Below the pieces are notes generated by a model. It ran no database searches and was not told where the DNA came from. It worked only from the letters and a program-made list of their open reading frames with translations. From NCBI GenBank assembly GCA_025769875.1, contig JAGFNK010000003.1, positions 124,001 through 188,000 on the forward strand: a DNA stretch of 64,000 nt, in the 5' to 3' direction. A program made the position numbers and the translations under genes. This DNA is from Russula earlei. Taxonomy: Eukaryota; Basidiomycota; Agaricomycetes; Russulales; Russulaceae. Below, piece after piece: positions 11,248-23,115 of this stretch (positions within the stretch are counted from its first letter, which is position 1; every line of letters begins with the position of its first letter).

Positions 11248-11801
11248 GGCCCCTTTTACCAACCGAGAATTCTTGAATCTTGAACTTGAACTTGGATTTC
11301 GGGATTTTCCAGGAGTGACAGGAGTGACAGGTGTGATGTAAGTGACATAATAAACTAATATGAGTCTATTTCAAATATGAGTTATTTTTCGGTGTGATTT
11401 GCTGGGTTTACATGTGATATGTAAAATATTTTTTCTAACCCTTCCTTCCACTCCTTCCAAGTGGGGTATTGCAAGCATGTCATTAAGGCAGAATATGTGT
11501 CACCAATGTGTGGGTGCACATCTTTGTGCAAATTTTGTATGTGCAGCTCTGGTGAAAATGGGGCTGCAAGCACCCAGATGTTGAGCTCAAGTTGGACTGC
11601 TCAACTCCAAGTTTGACACTGACACATCATGTGTAACCCCATATATGCAAATATGCAAATGACAACAGAAGAAAATGCATATTAATTTATTATATACATC
11701 ATATCACTTACATCACTCCTGTCACTCCTGTCACTCCCAGAAAATCCCGAAATCCAAGTTCAAGTTCAAGATTCAAGAATTCTCAGTTGGTCAAAGGGGC
11801 C
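11248..11801. mobile_element. PIF/Harbinger-type MITE, 554 bp
   Basis: The termini are inverted repeats of roughly 100 bp starting GGCCCCTTT and containing the GAGTGACAGG repeats. The element is flanked by TAA on both sides (11245-11247 and 11802-11804), the Harbinger target preference. Its termini closely resemble those of the full element at 41890-45099 (shared blocks CAACCGAGA, TTCTTGAA, CTTGAACTT and AGTGACAGG), but the interior is unrelated and has no transposase. It is therefore probably mobilised in trans by that family. Confidence 0.9.
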
Positions 11802-11804
11802 TAA

Positions 11805-12285
11805 ATATTGGTACGATATTTTATGATATGTCACTGTCGCTGTCTTAATTGCGATGCACATTCCCAACCCTCCATTCTTTACCACATCATGCTCATCCCC
11901 TCACTGCTGCAGTTCACACCACGACTGCACCAAGGCAGTACAGTGCGCAAACAACTGCAAAGCAGAATTTGACCAACAATGTCCTTCTGTCTCTGCAGAA
12001 CAGTGTGCTGATATAGCAATAATGCACGTATTGATCTAGAATCACATTACAACCTTTTTTGGAAGACAATGATGGTTTTCTCACCATTGTTACGACTCAC
12101 AGCTATAAAATATGTATGTTACCTACATGTCTGGGCAGCCTTTCTCAGAGTTTTCAATTGTTTAGGAGCCTGCTCTGAAAGTTGGAAGTGCAGTCATAAC
12201 CTATGGCACAATATATGACTATGTCTGATGATGGGCAAATTGATGTCTGCCTACCCAAGATTTCTCTTTGTCCTAGATCTAGTAA
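11805..12285. other. No gene seen
   Basis: AT-rich, CpG-poor sequence with no sustained coding frame or repeat boundary that I can support. Confidence 0.5.
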
Positions 12286-14519
12286 GTGTCACCAATATGG
12301 GATCAACCAACAGGATTTACTGACCATGAGCTGTTGAAGAAAGGACTGGTAGTCCAGCTTTCAAACTTGTCAATAGCCGCCACAAGGGTCAGCACATTGG
12401 TGACCTCCCACATGCACAGGTTGCAAACCCATTTGAGGCAGATGACAAAGATGGTTGGGAAAAAGGGTAGCATGGATGAGACCAATTGGTATGCACATCA
12501 TGCCACAACACCTGTGAAACTTGTAAAACAGCACAGTTCTCGTTCAGGAAGTGGTGAAGTTTTCCTTTGCCTGAGATGAGTGTGGCTGATTTATGTTGGC
12601 ACAGACTTGGAGCCAATCTTGGAGCATGACCAAATGCATAAGCACTCATCCCCATGTCATCTACTACTACATTCTGTTAACATGTTTTCAAGCTCAAGCG
12701 AAGAAACGATTCCATGGAAGTATCTCCAGGAGAAGTGACTCACCAATAAATCAAAGCCAGGATATTATGGTCATGGTATGCCTACTTTTCCATTATTTGC
12801 TAGCAGTTGCATATTGCTTGAGGAAATCCAGGCTACACCATGGGCTATAGTACCTGGCCCTAATCAAATAAAAGAGGATGTGACCCAGACTTGTAGTTCT
12901 CAATCTATTGACAGTATGATGACATATGCAGGGTGGGTCCAAGAGGACAGAGTATGGACTCCAAAATACACCCAGAGTACAATATTTGATCTCTTTCCTA
13001 TAGACCAGCATCTGTGCAGGATCTGGGGAAATATGAAAGGACTCATGCAACAGAGGTTTGGCTGAGGTGGAAGATATCTCACCAACTGATGAACATATGC
13101 AGGACCCATGGAGATTCTATGCCTCAGATTCGCCAATATTCTGCAATTCTGATTCAGAGGAAGAAGTGTATGCATCAGTTAATGATGTCAAGAAGGCCCT
13201 CAAGCCAGAAGACCAAGGTTGTGACTAAGTTAGGAGCAGTTCCACAGGATCATATGTGAGTTAACCTCACTTTACTTCCACATGTCAAATTAATGTAAAA
13301 ACAACTCCAAAGCTACCGAAACAGCCTGGACCACCCCACACACCTGAAGATGTGCCCGCAAAGCCCATATCACTACCTGCACCATCCCTGTCAACAATGC
13401 ACCAGCCAACATTCTCTTTACAGCTGGAAGCTAATTACCTACTGCTAGGCCAAAATTGGCTTACAAGTCAACTGGGGAGTCATGCTCCTGTTGTTGGCCT
13501 ACCCTACCAAACACTAGAGAGCCAAAACCATGACACCAGGAGTGTTGGCGGCAGGAATAAGAATGCCAGATGCAGATGAAGTCCACAACAGCGTGGGATT
13601 CAAGAAAAGGTACTAGCTGTCAGTACCCAAATCAATCTTTGCAATATCCTTCCGAGCTGATTACCACCCAAGTAGAAATTGATCTGGGTTGAACTTGCTT
13701 TGCTTTTAATAGCAATACCACCATACAGCAACACACCTGAGCCTTCTCGTCTTGTCACATTCACAACTGAATGGAAGTGCACTGGCCAAGGTGCAAGGGC
13801 TTGCAAAGCCACCACAAGCGACTTTATGATTGATATAGCGGGTACCCTGAAGTCTCCCTGGAATGTTTCTGCTGGCTGAGTGTTTACTAGTTATCTGATT
13901 GAGAAGGTGGGTTATGATGATACAGAAGGAATGCAGAAGGCAATAGAGAAGATGTTTTGCACCAGGATAAAGAGTCTAAAGTCATGTCATAAAAGAAATG
14001 TGCTGTCACATGCAGAGAAAGCAGTGGAGAAATCCAAACATAGCCAGTGGCAGTGTAAATACCAGGTGATTGTCATTTCATTTCCACAATACTTGCAGTT
14101 GCTTACCTGCAGTGTAGCTATTTCATTGTTGTCGTGACATTGCTAAACAGTATGAACCACTTCAGTGGCATCTGCCCATCTTGGACACATTAGGAGTCAA
14201 TGGAATGTCCTCTGATGAATCCAATCTCGATCCAGCTACCAATCAGATCAAATATGGAGTTGTCAAGCTGGACTGGTGACACCCGGACTTGCACAATTGG
14301 CTCAAGGTTTTTGATCAACTACACCATTGCAACCACCTCAAGGGTTGGTCCAATGACAAGTGCGGAGCATTTGCCCACCTATGTGTTGGGTCTCAGAAGG
14401 TGCACAAAAAGGTACATGCCCCCCTGGGCCTGCCTTTCAACACCTATAACCCACAGTGGCTGGAGGGCAGGGAAACACTGTACATGAAGTATAAGCTATT
14501 CCCCAAAGATGAGCTATAG
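12286..14519 (+). pseudogene. Decayed repeat-associated basidiomycete hypothetical gene
   Basis: Short coding-like stretches appear in shifting plus frames. The best preserved part runs from about 13895 (YDDTEGMQKAIE, then RIKSLKSCHKRN and AEKAVEKSKHSQWQ) and continues into the C-terminal block at 14155-14519 (GMSSDES, HNWLKVFDQLHH, GLPFNTYNPQWL). I recall this combination from a very common Agaricomycete family of unknown function. The upstream part (12286-13600) gives fragments I cannot identify. Stops and frameshifts are frequent. The 3' block is duplicated in inverted form at 1064-1428. Confidence 0.45.
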
Positions 14520-15582
14520 GATTTCAGCCATAGCTTGGATGTAATTGCATATGTTCTCCCTACATTCTTTGTCAAGCCATTTCTAAGCTAAACTATGACC
14601 ATAGACTCTTGAGCATTTGGTCATGATTTGATCAAAGGCTTGCAACCATTTTGGTCAGAAATCAGGGCAATACCAGCAAGGTTTCCGGAGCACATGGCAA
14701 CTAGTTGTTAGCAATGGAATTTGCACATATATTTTGAGAGAACTAGGTCCGATGTAATGCAGATTTCCCACTGCCGCTCATTGCAGAATCTCATGAATCA
14801 TGGGGTAATTGGCTGATGCCCCAATGCATGGTGCCATTTGTCTCATCTCTCAGTCTTGTCTGCCTCCTCATCTTGCACCACACATAGCTTTGATTCCTAC
14901 TACCACCAATGCAGCCTTGTCCACCAGTGCTGGTGATCACCCCATGTCTGTGTGGTCCACTGGGCCTTCCTTTCACTCTGTCTTTCAGTCACCCTGTGTC
15001 TTTCCTTCCTTGCGCCATTCCTCCTCCCTCAACTTTCCTCTCCTTTCATTGCACCTTGGCTTCACTCTCGGCCAGTCTTGCTCATCCTTCATCGCTGCTT
15101 GTGCCTTGGACACCTGATGCACCCACTCCTTGCATCTGTGGCCAGTGCAATCAAGTCGTGTTCCTCCACCCCCATCATTGCCCCACCTGTCATCTTTCAG
15201 GCAGGCTCTCGTTGTCCTACAGCCTTCATTGTCATCCTGCCCACTCATGTCATAGCCTCTCACTGTCAGCTTGCCCATCTTGGCTTGAGCCCCATGCCTT
15301 GTCCTGCCTGTCCTGCATGTGCCTCTGGGAGGCAATGCTCAGCATCGGCCAGGCTGGTTCTGTCTTGTGCATGACTTTCCCTCTCTAGCATATCATTTCA
15401 AGCATCGCATGACAATCCCCATGCTGTCCATAACCACATCTCTATTGCTCTCAATCACCTGAGTGAGCACTCGCATGAACTTGTCCATCACTGACTGGAA
15501 GCCTTGTGCCGCCGTCCTCACCCTGTTGCCCCCATGTCATGGAGTAGAAGTAGAAGGATGTGGAGTTTCAGATTTCTGAGGC
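14093..15582 (+). repeat. Right arm of 1.49-kb inverted duplication
   Basis: Inverted partner of 1-1490. On this side the homologous sequence continues upstream (13870-14092) and downstream (15583 onward) in the same repeat. This suggests that this arm is the donor and the left arm is the inserted copy. Confidence 0.93.
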
Positions 15583-17454
15583 ACAATATCCACAATTTGG
15601 CTTCCCTTTATGATTACAACTTGTTGTTTCTTTGGTTCCCCTCTATGATACTCCCCTTGCATCTGCCCCTGATCATTTGTATTTGCACTCCATTTGTCTG
15701 TTGAGTCTCATTTACAGTGTTCCTTGCACATCTTATTGTTTTGAACCCCTGCCTCCACCCCTCTCACACTCTGCTTTCCCTTCTGCCTCTCTCACCTTGT
15801 GTTTCATCCTTCTTCTGAATCATAGTGTCATGATAGTATAAAAAACTAGATAGAAAATTTGCTCAAATGTCAGTTCACTGTTGTCTTTGTGTCCACTTTA
15901 TTCTCTCTTTGTGTGCCTAAGGAGCTGGAGTCACTGCTTGACTCCTCCTGTGAGCCTTTGGATTCTGTTCATCTCTAATTTGACAGCCTTGCCACCATCA
16001 CAACAGCCTTCTTATTTGTCCTCACCCTGCCACCTGCCTCTCACCTCCAGCTGCCTCCTCGACTTTCAGCCTTCACTGCTCACTGCTTGCCACCTCCTCT
16101 TCCCTCTCTTTCCCTTCTCCAACTTTCCCCTCCTCTACTTTCTCGCATTCCAGCTCCCACACCTCAGACTTGGACGACCACCAGGTAGTCTTTCTATGGT
16201 CACACAACACCTTTGGGGTTCAAGACACCCATTCTGGCTAAGTCACACCTGGCCACATGAGATCTATGATTTCACAAATATTGACATCAACTCTACCTGC
16301 AATTGTGTGGAGCAAGGGGAATGGGGAGTATTGGCAAATATGGCATCCCCAGTTGGACAGTCATGCTATGTCCCTGTGAACTCAGAGCCCCTACTGGCAA
16401 ATGTCACAGTGACAAACAGCATGTTTTTTTTTTATTTCACCACACAATGCATTTTTCACCAGAAAGTTGTATTGATGTGTAGGTAGAGAGTACTATGATA
16501 GGTGTTAAATAAGAAATTTGTGAGTAATTGATGGTGTCCAACTGAGGGTGCCAGAACAGTACTCAACAGAATGGATTAGTTCAAGGACAACAAGGCCTGG
16601 ATACATGAATGGGTGTCGGTCCCTACACTGACTGACATGAATGGTCATGAATTGGCTTTGGCTGAAAAGAGCAGACAATAGGTATCCTTTTGTAGATTGC
16701 CCATGCCTTAGAGGATAAGAAGAGGGGGACCGAGGCATTGGGTTGGCATGTGTGAGGTCCATGAGGTGCACAAGAGGGCTGACAGATCACAACAGTGCAG
16801 GAGTGGACATAAGGTCAAGTGTTTGTCAGAGCATAATCATAGGCGAGAGGCAAGATTGTCAACTAACAAGAGCATGGTCTTGGTCTTGAATCCATGTGAG
16901 GGGCAGTTGCTAATTAACTCATGATGTGAGGTGGACCTCATTACACCAGGTTCCTGTCACATCATATGTTGTAGTCAATCCTCTGCACACATGGCATGCA
17001 TGCCTGACAGCTGAATGGACCTGAAGATGGTCAACCTTCATGGTTTCACACATCATTTGATTTTGGTTGGACGTGCTCTATTTTGTCCAACATTGAATGT
17101 TTGAGCATCCTGATTCTCACTCATTTTTCTAGTCTCGTCCCCTCAATTCAATTGTGAGGTGTTGAGTTGTGTTTCACTTATCATTACTGTGTCAAGCCTA
17201 GCCATTTGACACTTTTTGTGGGTGGCTGACTTCACCTTCATGCCTTCCCTCACCTCTCCAAGTCACCTCTGTTGGCCAAAAGACCGCAATCTTCAAATGT
17301 AGGGCAACTCAGTTGAATGGTGAAAGCTGTGAACAATGTGATCCTGCTAGAAGTTCGTGCCAGCTGACTAGTATTACCCTTGAGCCCTTTTTGACACCAC
17401 AATGGATGAATTCCCAGTGTGTCTTTGGCACTCAGTGCTGATACTGACTCATCT
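15583..17454 (+). repeat. CpG-poor continuation of C/T-rich repeat, then unassigned repeat DNA
   Basis: 15583-16200 continues the dispersed pyrimidine-rich repeat that is also present at 4246-5144, with CG sites mostly changed to TG or CA. Around 16630-16690 a short segment (GGCTTTGGCTGAAAAGAG, then GACAATAGGTATC) resembles 22320-22360. The rest is CpG-poor with no credible gene. Confidence 0.4.
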
Positions 17455-18003
17455 TGTTACAACATTTTCCTTTTATGTTTACCTCTTACCTTTGCTATGG
17501 ACTGCTTGCTTTTGTACGTCCCTTTACCTACTGGTCTCATGATCTCTTATGTCTTGTGATCTCTTCTGTGTTATCATGTGATCCATACACATCCAGGTAA
17601 CACTGGATTGCTGTTACTTTCCCTTTGTTTGGTTTTCTTTCCATTTATATTTACTTCCTAGTTTTGACTGTGCAATGCTGCGCACTTACTGTGCAGTGAG
17701 AAGAGCTCTCCTCCTTCAAGACATACCTTCCTCTCTCTGCATGTTCAAGGTCTACGACAAACTTGAACATATATAGCTAGTGGAACCAGCCCTAGTCTAT
17801 CCCATTACAAACTTACCCTAGCTTCTCAACAGACCGAGTCATACTAGGAAGGGTCTATTGTCCATAACCTGTTTAGCATAAAACACTTTGACTGCTGCAG
17901 GGATCCTTACTCTTTACAATGGGAACCAGCCCATTTTTCAAAACACACTTTACTATCAACTCGACTTCAGGCTTGAGAACTGACATGGCTCGTTACCATG
18001 ACA
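17455..18003 (+). repeat. Solo LTR, family D (short copy D2)
   Basis: It runs TGTTACAACA to ACCATGACA, 549 bp, with CATCT before and CATCG after (4 of 5 target bases agree). It matches 33755-36567 once the nested LTR-B copies there are removed, but lacks a stretch of about 320 bp corresponding to 34965-35285. It preserves the unoccupied site ACCCTAGCTTCTCAAC that is filled by LTR-B6 in the other copy. Confidence 0.82.
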
Positions 18004-18379
18004 CATCGAGGCACTCACACGGGCTAATTAGAACCTTCACCCTTTGCATCCCCTGTGCTAGTCATCTACACAGGCTGATTGGGCACTACTTTCAATGTTT
18101 TCCAGGAGCATAATGGATGTTGTATTGTCCTCCAATGTTTCCTCAACTGTCAACCTTATGTACTTTGATGGGGATCACTGGTCTTTTGATTTCCTTTTCT
18201 GAGCTGTCTCTTTGTAGCTTGTGGATGTCATGATGCCAGATTTAAGGGCCAATATGTGTAACTTCATGTTTTTCCCACTGATTTATCCCAGTCTATTGCT
18301 TTCTAGAGTTCTCTTTCAACAATGGTTATACACCACCACCTGCTCCTTGATGTTGGCATGAGTGCTTACACACCTCTCA
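18004..18379. other. No gene seen
   Basis: CpG-poor sequence between LTR-D2 and a coding remnant; no frame or boundary that I can support. Confidence 0.4.
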
Positions 18380-18449
18380 GTTGCAAATTCAACTGGTTGA
18401 ATCCCTATCTTTGACACACAGAGTAAGCATGGAAAGGTTGCCAGCTACT

Positions 18450-18793
18450 TGTGGCCAAGAGTGCCTTGGTGAAAGCTTGACCACACTTTCAATGCAGATT
18501 TACCTGTACAAGAGAGTACCATCCATCTGCCTTACATCAATATTGAAAGGTTGTTCTCTATGCCCAGTCCCACACCACCAGAGGTATCTGATACCTTTAT
18601 TAAAGTCTCTGGCCACATGCTTTTGGTGTCAGGCTATTTTGACAACCGTCTCAAGCAAAACCCAAATTTAAAATGTGACTTTCCTCTCATCCCTTGGCAT
18701 GGGGAGATAGCAGTACTCTTTGTTGGAAAATGGAAGCCATTTTTGAAAAGGGGCCCACCTGAGCCTGTCATTCATTTTGCTATTGCACAGTGA
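18450..18793 (+). pseudogene. Fragment of unidentified repeat-borne gene
   Basis: A plus frame reads STIHLPYINIERLFSMPSP and continues to HMLLVSGYFDNRLKQNPN, GEIAVLFVGKWKPFLKRG and a stop at 18791. It looks like the conserved end of a real protein (composition and absence of simple repeats), but I do not recognise a function. The sequence upstream is decayed. Confidence 0.4.
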
Positions 18794-19536
18794 GTTTTAT
18801 CTGCTACTTGGAATGTGAGCTCACCTGCTGTACATATGTAGATATAGGGGGGTATGCTTAGCTTATGCTGAGCTTGGCATGCCTTTTCCTGCCCATTTGA
18901 GGATATTTGTATGTTTTCTCTTCAGGTTCAGCTAATCTAGCTTCTGACACAATCTCACCCCACTAGTGATGGGACCTGACCCATCTGGTGAATATAGTGG
19001 AGGCAATTAAGCTGCATTTGTTCAATATGCATATGCCATGTGGCATGTGTGGACATTCTAAAGTGGCAGTACAGAAATATTTTTTCTCTTTTCAAGATTC
19101 CTTTACTTAGTGAAACATGCATGAAGAGTAGGATAAGTGTAAAGGATAATGAAGAGTACCATGAGCAGTAGTGTGGTGTGCCTTACTCCCCAAACACACC
19201 ATGATATTCTGCTTGCCCATACCCATCTGACCTGACAAGTTCATTTCGACATGATTCCAGTCAGCAGACTCCAACATTCAAGCACCACCTTACTAGCCAT
19301 AGCCATTCATCTGCCACCTTCCATCAGGCTAGTGCCTAGCTTTGTCAGTATCCCACCAACAACAATGGTCCTCTCATGATCATTGTATGACCAAAAGAGA
19401 ACTATTGCTGCCTGTCCAAGCATCTAATTGGCTTTGACTTGAATAGGTCAGAGGGTCTATTTGTCCAACATAAATGAAACAAACACCTTGCCTTGCTTGT
19501 GTTTTCATGTTTCTTGTCAGAATCCTTCCCTGTTAA
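18794..19536. other. No gene seen
   Basis: CpG-poor intergenic or decayed repeat sequence. No frame or repeat boundary supported. Confidence 0.4.
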
Positions 19537-21250
19537 ATGGGCCATTACATGCTGAAGAAGACTCTTAGCAAGCATTATGATTCCTTCAACACTTTAGCAT
19601 TCTCACACAATGGCTCACTCTTTGCCAGCAGTGCTGATGATGGTCTCATCATCATTTTCCAGGGCAATGGCAGTGGCCATGAGATTCGCCAATTCCAAGC
19701 CAAGGCACCAGTAACAACATTACTTTGGCACTCTCAATTTGGTTTCACTGTGTTGGCTGGTGATACAAGTGGCAATGTGCATACATTGTGCCTCCAAACC
19801 ACAACATCAGTAAGTATTTCTTACACTACATTCAGGCAACAACTGAAGCTCCAGGTATAGCAAAACTCATTCTATCATGTCCTCAATAGCATACCCAGCC
19901 CAGTTCACTGTATGGCGCAGAGTGGTGTTTGGTTGGCTATCAGTTCAGGCAAAGTTGTTCAACTAATCAAGCAAGGAACCATTGGTCCATTCGAAGGGGG
20001 TCTTGTGGGCCTCCTAGCTGACCCAGGTAATCAACAGCTATTTGGAAAAGAGTTGCGCTCCTCCCAGACCCACCTAGGTTCTCAGAACTGGAAGGAGAGC
20101 TGCTAGAACCCATGGTGCATTCCCTCCATTTCTTGGGAGCTGATGACAAAGTCCTACTGGTGATGTACCTCAACCATGGCATCATGTGAGTTCTACATAA
20201 CGTCACTTATGATATACTAACTATCAGCAGCGCATGGAACCTAAAGACTCTTGAGACAAATTGGTGCATCCACCTGTGCTCATGTAAAATGTATGACCAA
20301 CCACTTCTGCCACTTTCCTGTTGTCCTCAGATTGACACAGAGGCTGTTCTGTGGTATCTCCTGATGAGACAACACTTGCCATTACAAACCTTTATGACAG
20401 CATTGACTGGTATTCCCTCAGTTCCAATCACTTTATGGATGCCTTGTTCCAACACACTACGACTCATCCAACACTGGAGAACATCATTCTCCCCATGGCT
20501 TTCATCCATGCTGGTAATGCCATGTTGTTGGGAATGTCATATGGATGTGCCTGACTCACCAGCGCAAAAGATTGGGGCTTGATAGAGAAGCTTCTGCATG
20601 AGTGTGGGTGATTTGACTTTTTCCAAACAAAAGTGAGTCTGTGACTGTTTCTAAACAGCTGAAGGCATTGTGCAAGCTGTGGTACATGTTTATTAAAATG
20701 TTGGTCTGGTTTTGACATTTGACAGTTTATGTGGCATGCTTCACTTAGGCCTACTCCTCTGGTTGGCATGCTTGCCAAATTGTGACAGGTGTAGCTGAGA
20801 GGGGTTTGGAGTCTGTAATTCAATATTGGATCCAGGAGCATACAGTGAAAAAGTGTCCGGAACCTGGATCACAATCAGCAAGGAAGCAAGTTCAGGGGCA
20901 GGCTTTAGATGTAATACCATGACATTGTATGTGTGTTGTGACCAACTAACCTACCCTTTGCAGACTTGGAGGCAGGCTTCAGTAATGGCCATCACCATTC
21001 TTGGTCTAGCCATCCTTATCGCCTTCTGGAACCAGGATACATAGTCCAACTATTCATGGCCCAACTATTGGCCTGGCAGCCGTCAGGAGTTCAGGTATGC
21101 AAAGCCAAGCCTTTTGAGATCACTCAAGTCAAAATGAGAGGGATGGTTACAATGGGCTTCAGATAAGAATAGTGGTGGCCACAAGCATGTCCCAGCTTAC
21201 CCCTGGGAACACCCAGATGAGGATGATACCAATGCTGACCTGTCAAGTTG
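19537..21250 (+). pseudogene. WD40-repeat protein, decayed
   Basis: The first exon (19537-19809, followed by GTAAGT) encodes a WD40 blade: SFNTLAFSHNGSLFASSADD, then GLIIIFQGN and TTLLWHSQFGFTVLAGDTSG. Later exons in other frames continue the same protein: CMAQSGVWLAISSGKVVQLI near 19908, LLEPMVHSLHFLGADDKVLL near 20100, SPDETTLAITNLYDSIDWYS near 20355, ILPMAFIHAGNAMLLGMSYG near 20490 and RGLESVIQYWIQEH near 20800. The order and spacing fit one intron-rich gene of a WD40 family that is repeated many times in Agaricomycete genomes. Stops and frame changes make this copy non-functional. CpG is depleted throughout. Confidence 0.72.
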
Positions 21251-21536
21251 AGGTTGCCTGCACTTCTCAACTTTAGCTTTTGTACATGTATGAATTACAA
21301 GTCAAAATCAACCTTAGTAAGCATGGGTGCCACCCACTGGCATTGCACATGCACATGTCCATGCGCCAAACTGATGAGAAAGCCTTGGCCTTTTGAAAAG
21401 AGCCACCAACAATGACAGAAGTCATTCAATTGTGGTTCCAGCTATTTGCTGATTTTCATTTCACTCACAAGCTCAACATGTTCTGGTACCCCCTCTTTTG
21501 AGGCCTTCTGTAGGCACATATGTGCAGCCTGTGGCG
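21251..21536. other. No gene seen
   Basis: CpG-poor sequence up to the target site of LTR-A1; nothing identifiable. Confidence 0.4.
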
Positions 21537-22157
21537 TGTTAAGGCTCCAAAGTGCCTTAAATAAGATCAATGGTCGCGTCTATGAACACGTCCTACCAAT
21601 GCAGATATGCTTGAGTCAAGCAAGCAATACTCATGGAGGGGAAGGAGTGTTAGATCCTTCTGGAGTATGGCAACAAGATGAGAGGGGCTCTGCAGATGGG
21701 GTAGGAGTCAACTGTTTGGGATTGGCAAACTAAGTCGAGCTTAGGGCTCAACTGTTACAACTGGGGGCCTTATATAGCCCTACAGGGATAAGGTTTGTGC
21801 TACTGTAGTACCGGTTGGTGCTATAGAAGCAAAACACGGCTCATAGAAGCGAGGTTGCTTCTATGTAAAACGATCTTGGTGCTGGAAGCATTAAGTGCTT
21901 CCCTAGTAGCAATCTCGGTGTCATAAGTACCTTCCTAATCAAGGAAGCGATGTATGTGGCAGTACAGGAACATCTGGGACAGAAGCAATGCTACTCATTG
22001 CTTCTTTAGTACATCTTCTGAAAGGTATGATCAATGCGTTCCGAACATGACATCAATGGACATAAATGGTCAAGATCTGACGCACACATGATGCAAACAA
22101 TGCAGTCCATAGTTCAGGTGTTCCGGCATCTTCCGGACCCCAAACCACTCGGCAACA
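21537..22157 (-). repeat. Solo LTR, family A (A1)
   Basis: TGTTAAGGCTCC to GGCAACA, 621 bp, with perfect target duplication TGGCG (21532-21536 and 22158-22162). The TATA-like box reads TATATAAGG on the minus strand, which suggests the strand. It contains a strong hairpin motif, GAAGCAATG-CTACT-CATTGCTTC, and repeated GAAGC words. No internal retrotransposon region is attached. Confidence 0.93.
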
Positions 22158-22162
22158 TGGCG

Positions 22163-22391
22163 GCGGTAGTTTGATTCCACCAACTCATGTGTTGCCTGCA
22201 CCGGAGACCAGCTTTGGACAAAGGTATGGTGCTGGTGCTACTCTAGCTAGAGCAGCACTCGGCCTTCACCAGCTTCACCAACCAGATGGCTTGAATGTTG
22301 GATGAATGACCTCATGAATCGGACTTGGCTGAAATGAGTGGACAATAGGCATCTTGATATATGCAAGGTTGCTGTGAATCGGTGCCAGTGA
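22163..22391. other. Spacer between solo LTRs A1 and A2
   Basis: Unique-looking sequence with slight similarity to 16630-16690 and no coding frame. Confidence 0.4.
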
Positions 22392-22396
22392 TAGAG

Positions 22397-22984
22397 TGTT
22401 AAGGCTCCAAAGTGCCTTAAATAAGATCAATGGTCGCGTCTATAAACGCGTCCTACCAATGCAGATATGCTTGAGTCAAGCAAGCAATACTCGTGGAGGG
22501 GAAGGAGTGTTAGATCCTTCTAGAGTATGACAACAAGATGAGAGGGGCTCTGCAGACGGGGTAGGAGTCAACTGTTTGGGATTGGCAAACTAAGTCGAGC
22601 TTAGGGCTCAACTGTTACGACTGGGGGCTTTATATAGCCCTACAGGGATAAGGTTTGTACTACTGTAGTACTAGTCGGTGCTATAGAAGCAAAACATGGC
22701 TCATAGAAGCGAGGTTGCTTCTATGTAAACGATCTCGGTGCTGGAAGCATTAAGTGCTTCCCCAATCAAGGAATCGACGTACGTGGCGGTACAGGAACAT
22801 CTGGGACAGAAGCAATGCTACTCATTGCTTCTTCAGTACATCTTCTGAAAGATACGATCAACGCGCTCCGAATGTGATATCAAGGAACATAAACGATCAA
22901 GATCTGACGCACGCATAATGCAAACGATGCAGTCCATAGTTCAGGTGTTCCGGCATCTTCCGGACCCCAAACCACTCGGTAACA
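22397..22984 (-). repeat. Solo LTR, family A (A2)
   Basis: 588 bp, TGTTAAGGCTCC to GGTAACA, with perfect target duplication TAGAG (22392-22396 and 22985-22989). Compared with A1 it lacks about 33 bp just before AATCAAGGAA. Confidence 0.93.
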
Positions 22985-23115
22985 TAGAGTTACACCTTGC
23001 AAGTTCAAGTTCAAGTTGAGATTCATGATCAAAGGGCAGGAACAGCTAGAAGCTCCCAGAGAAAGGGAGACAATGGTCATGTGAAGCCGTTGTATTATCC
23101 ACACTGGACAATAAA

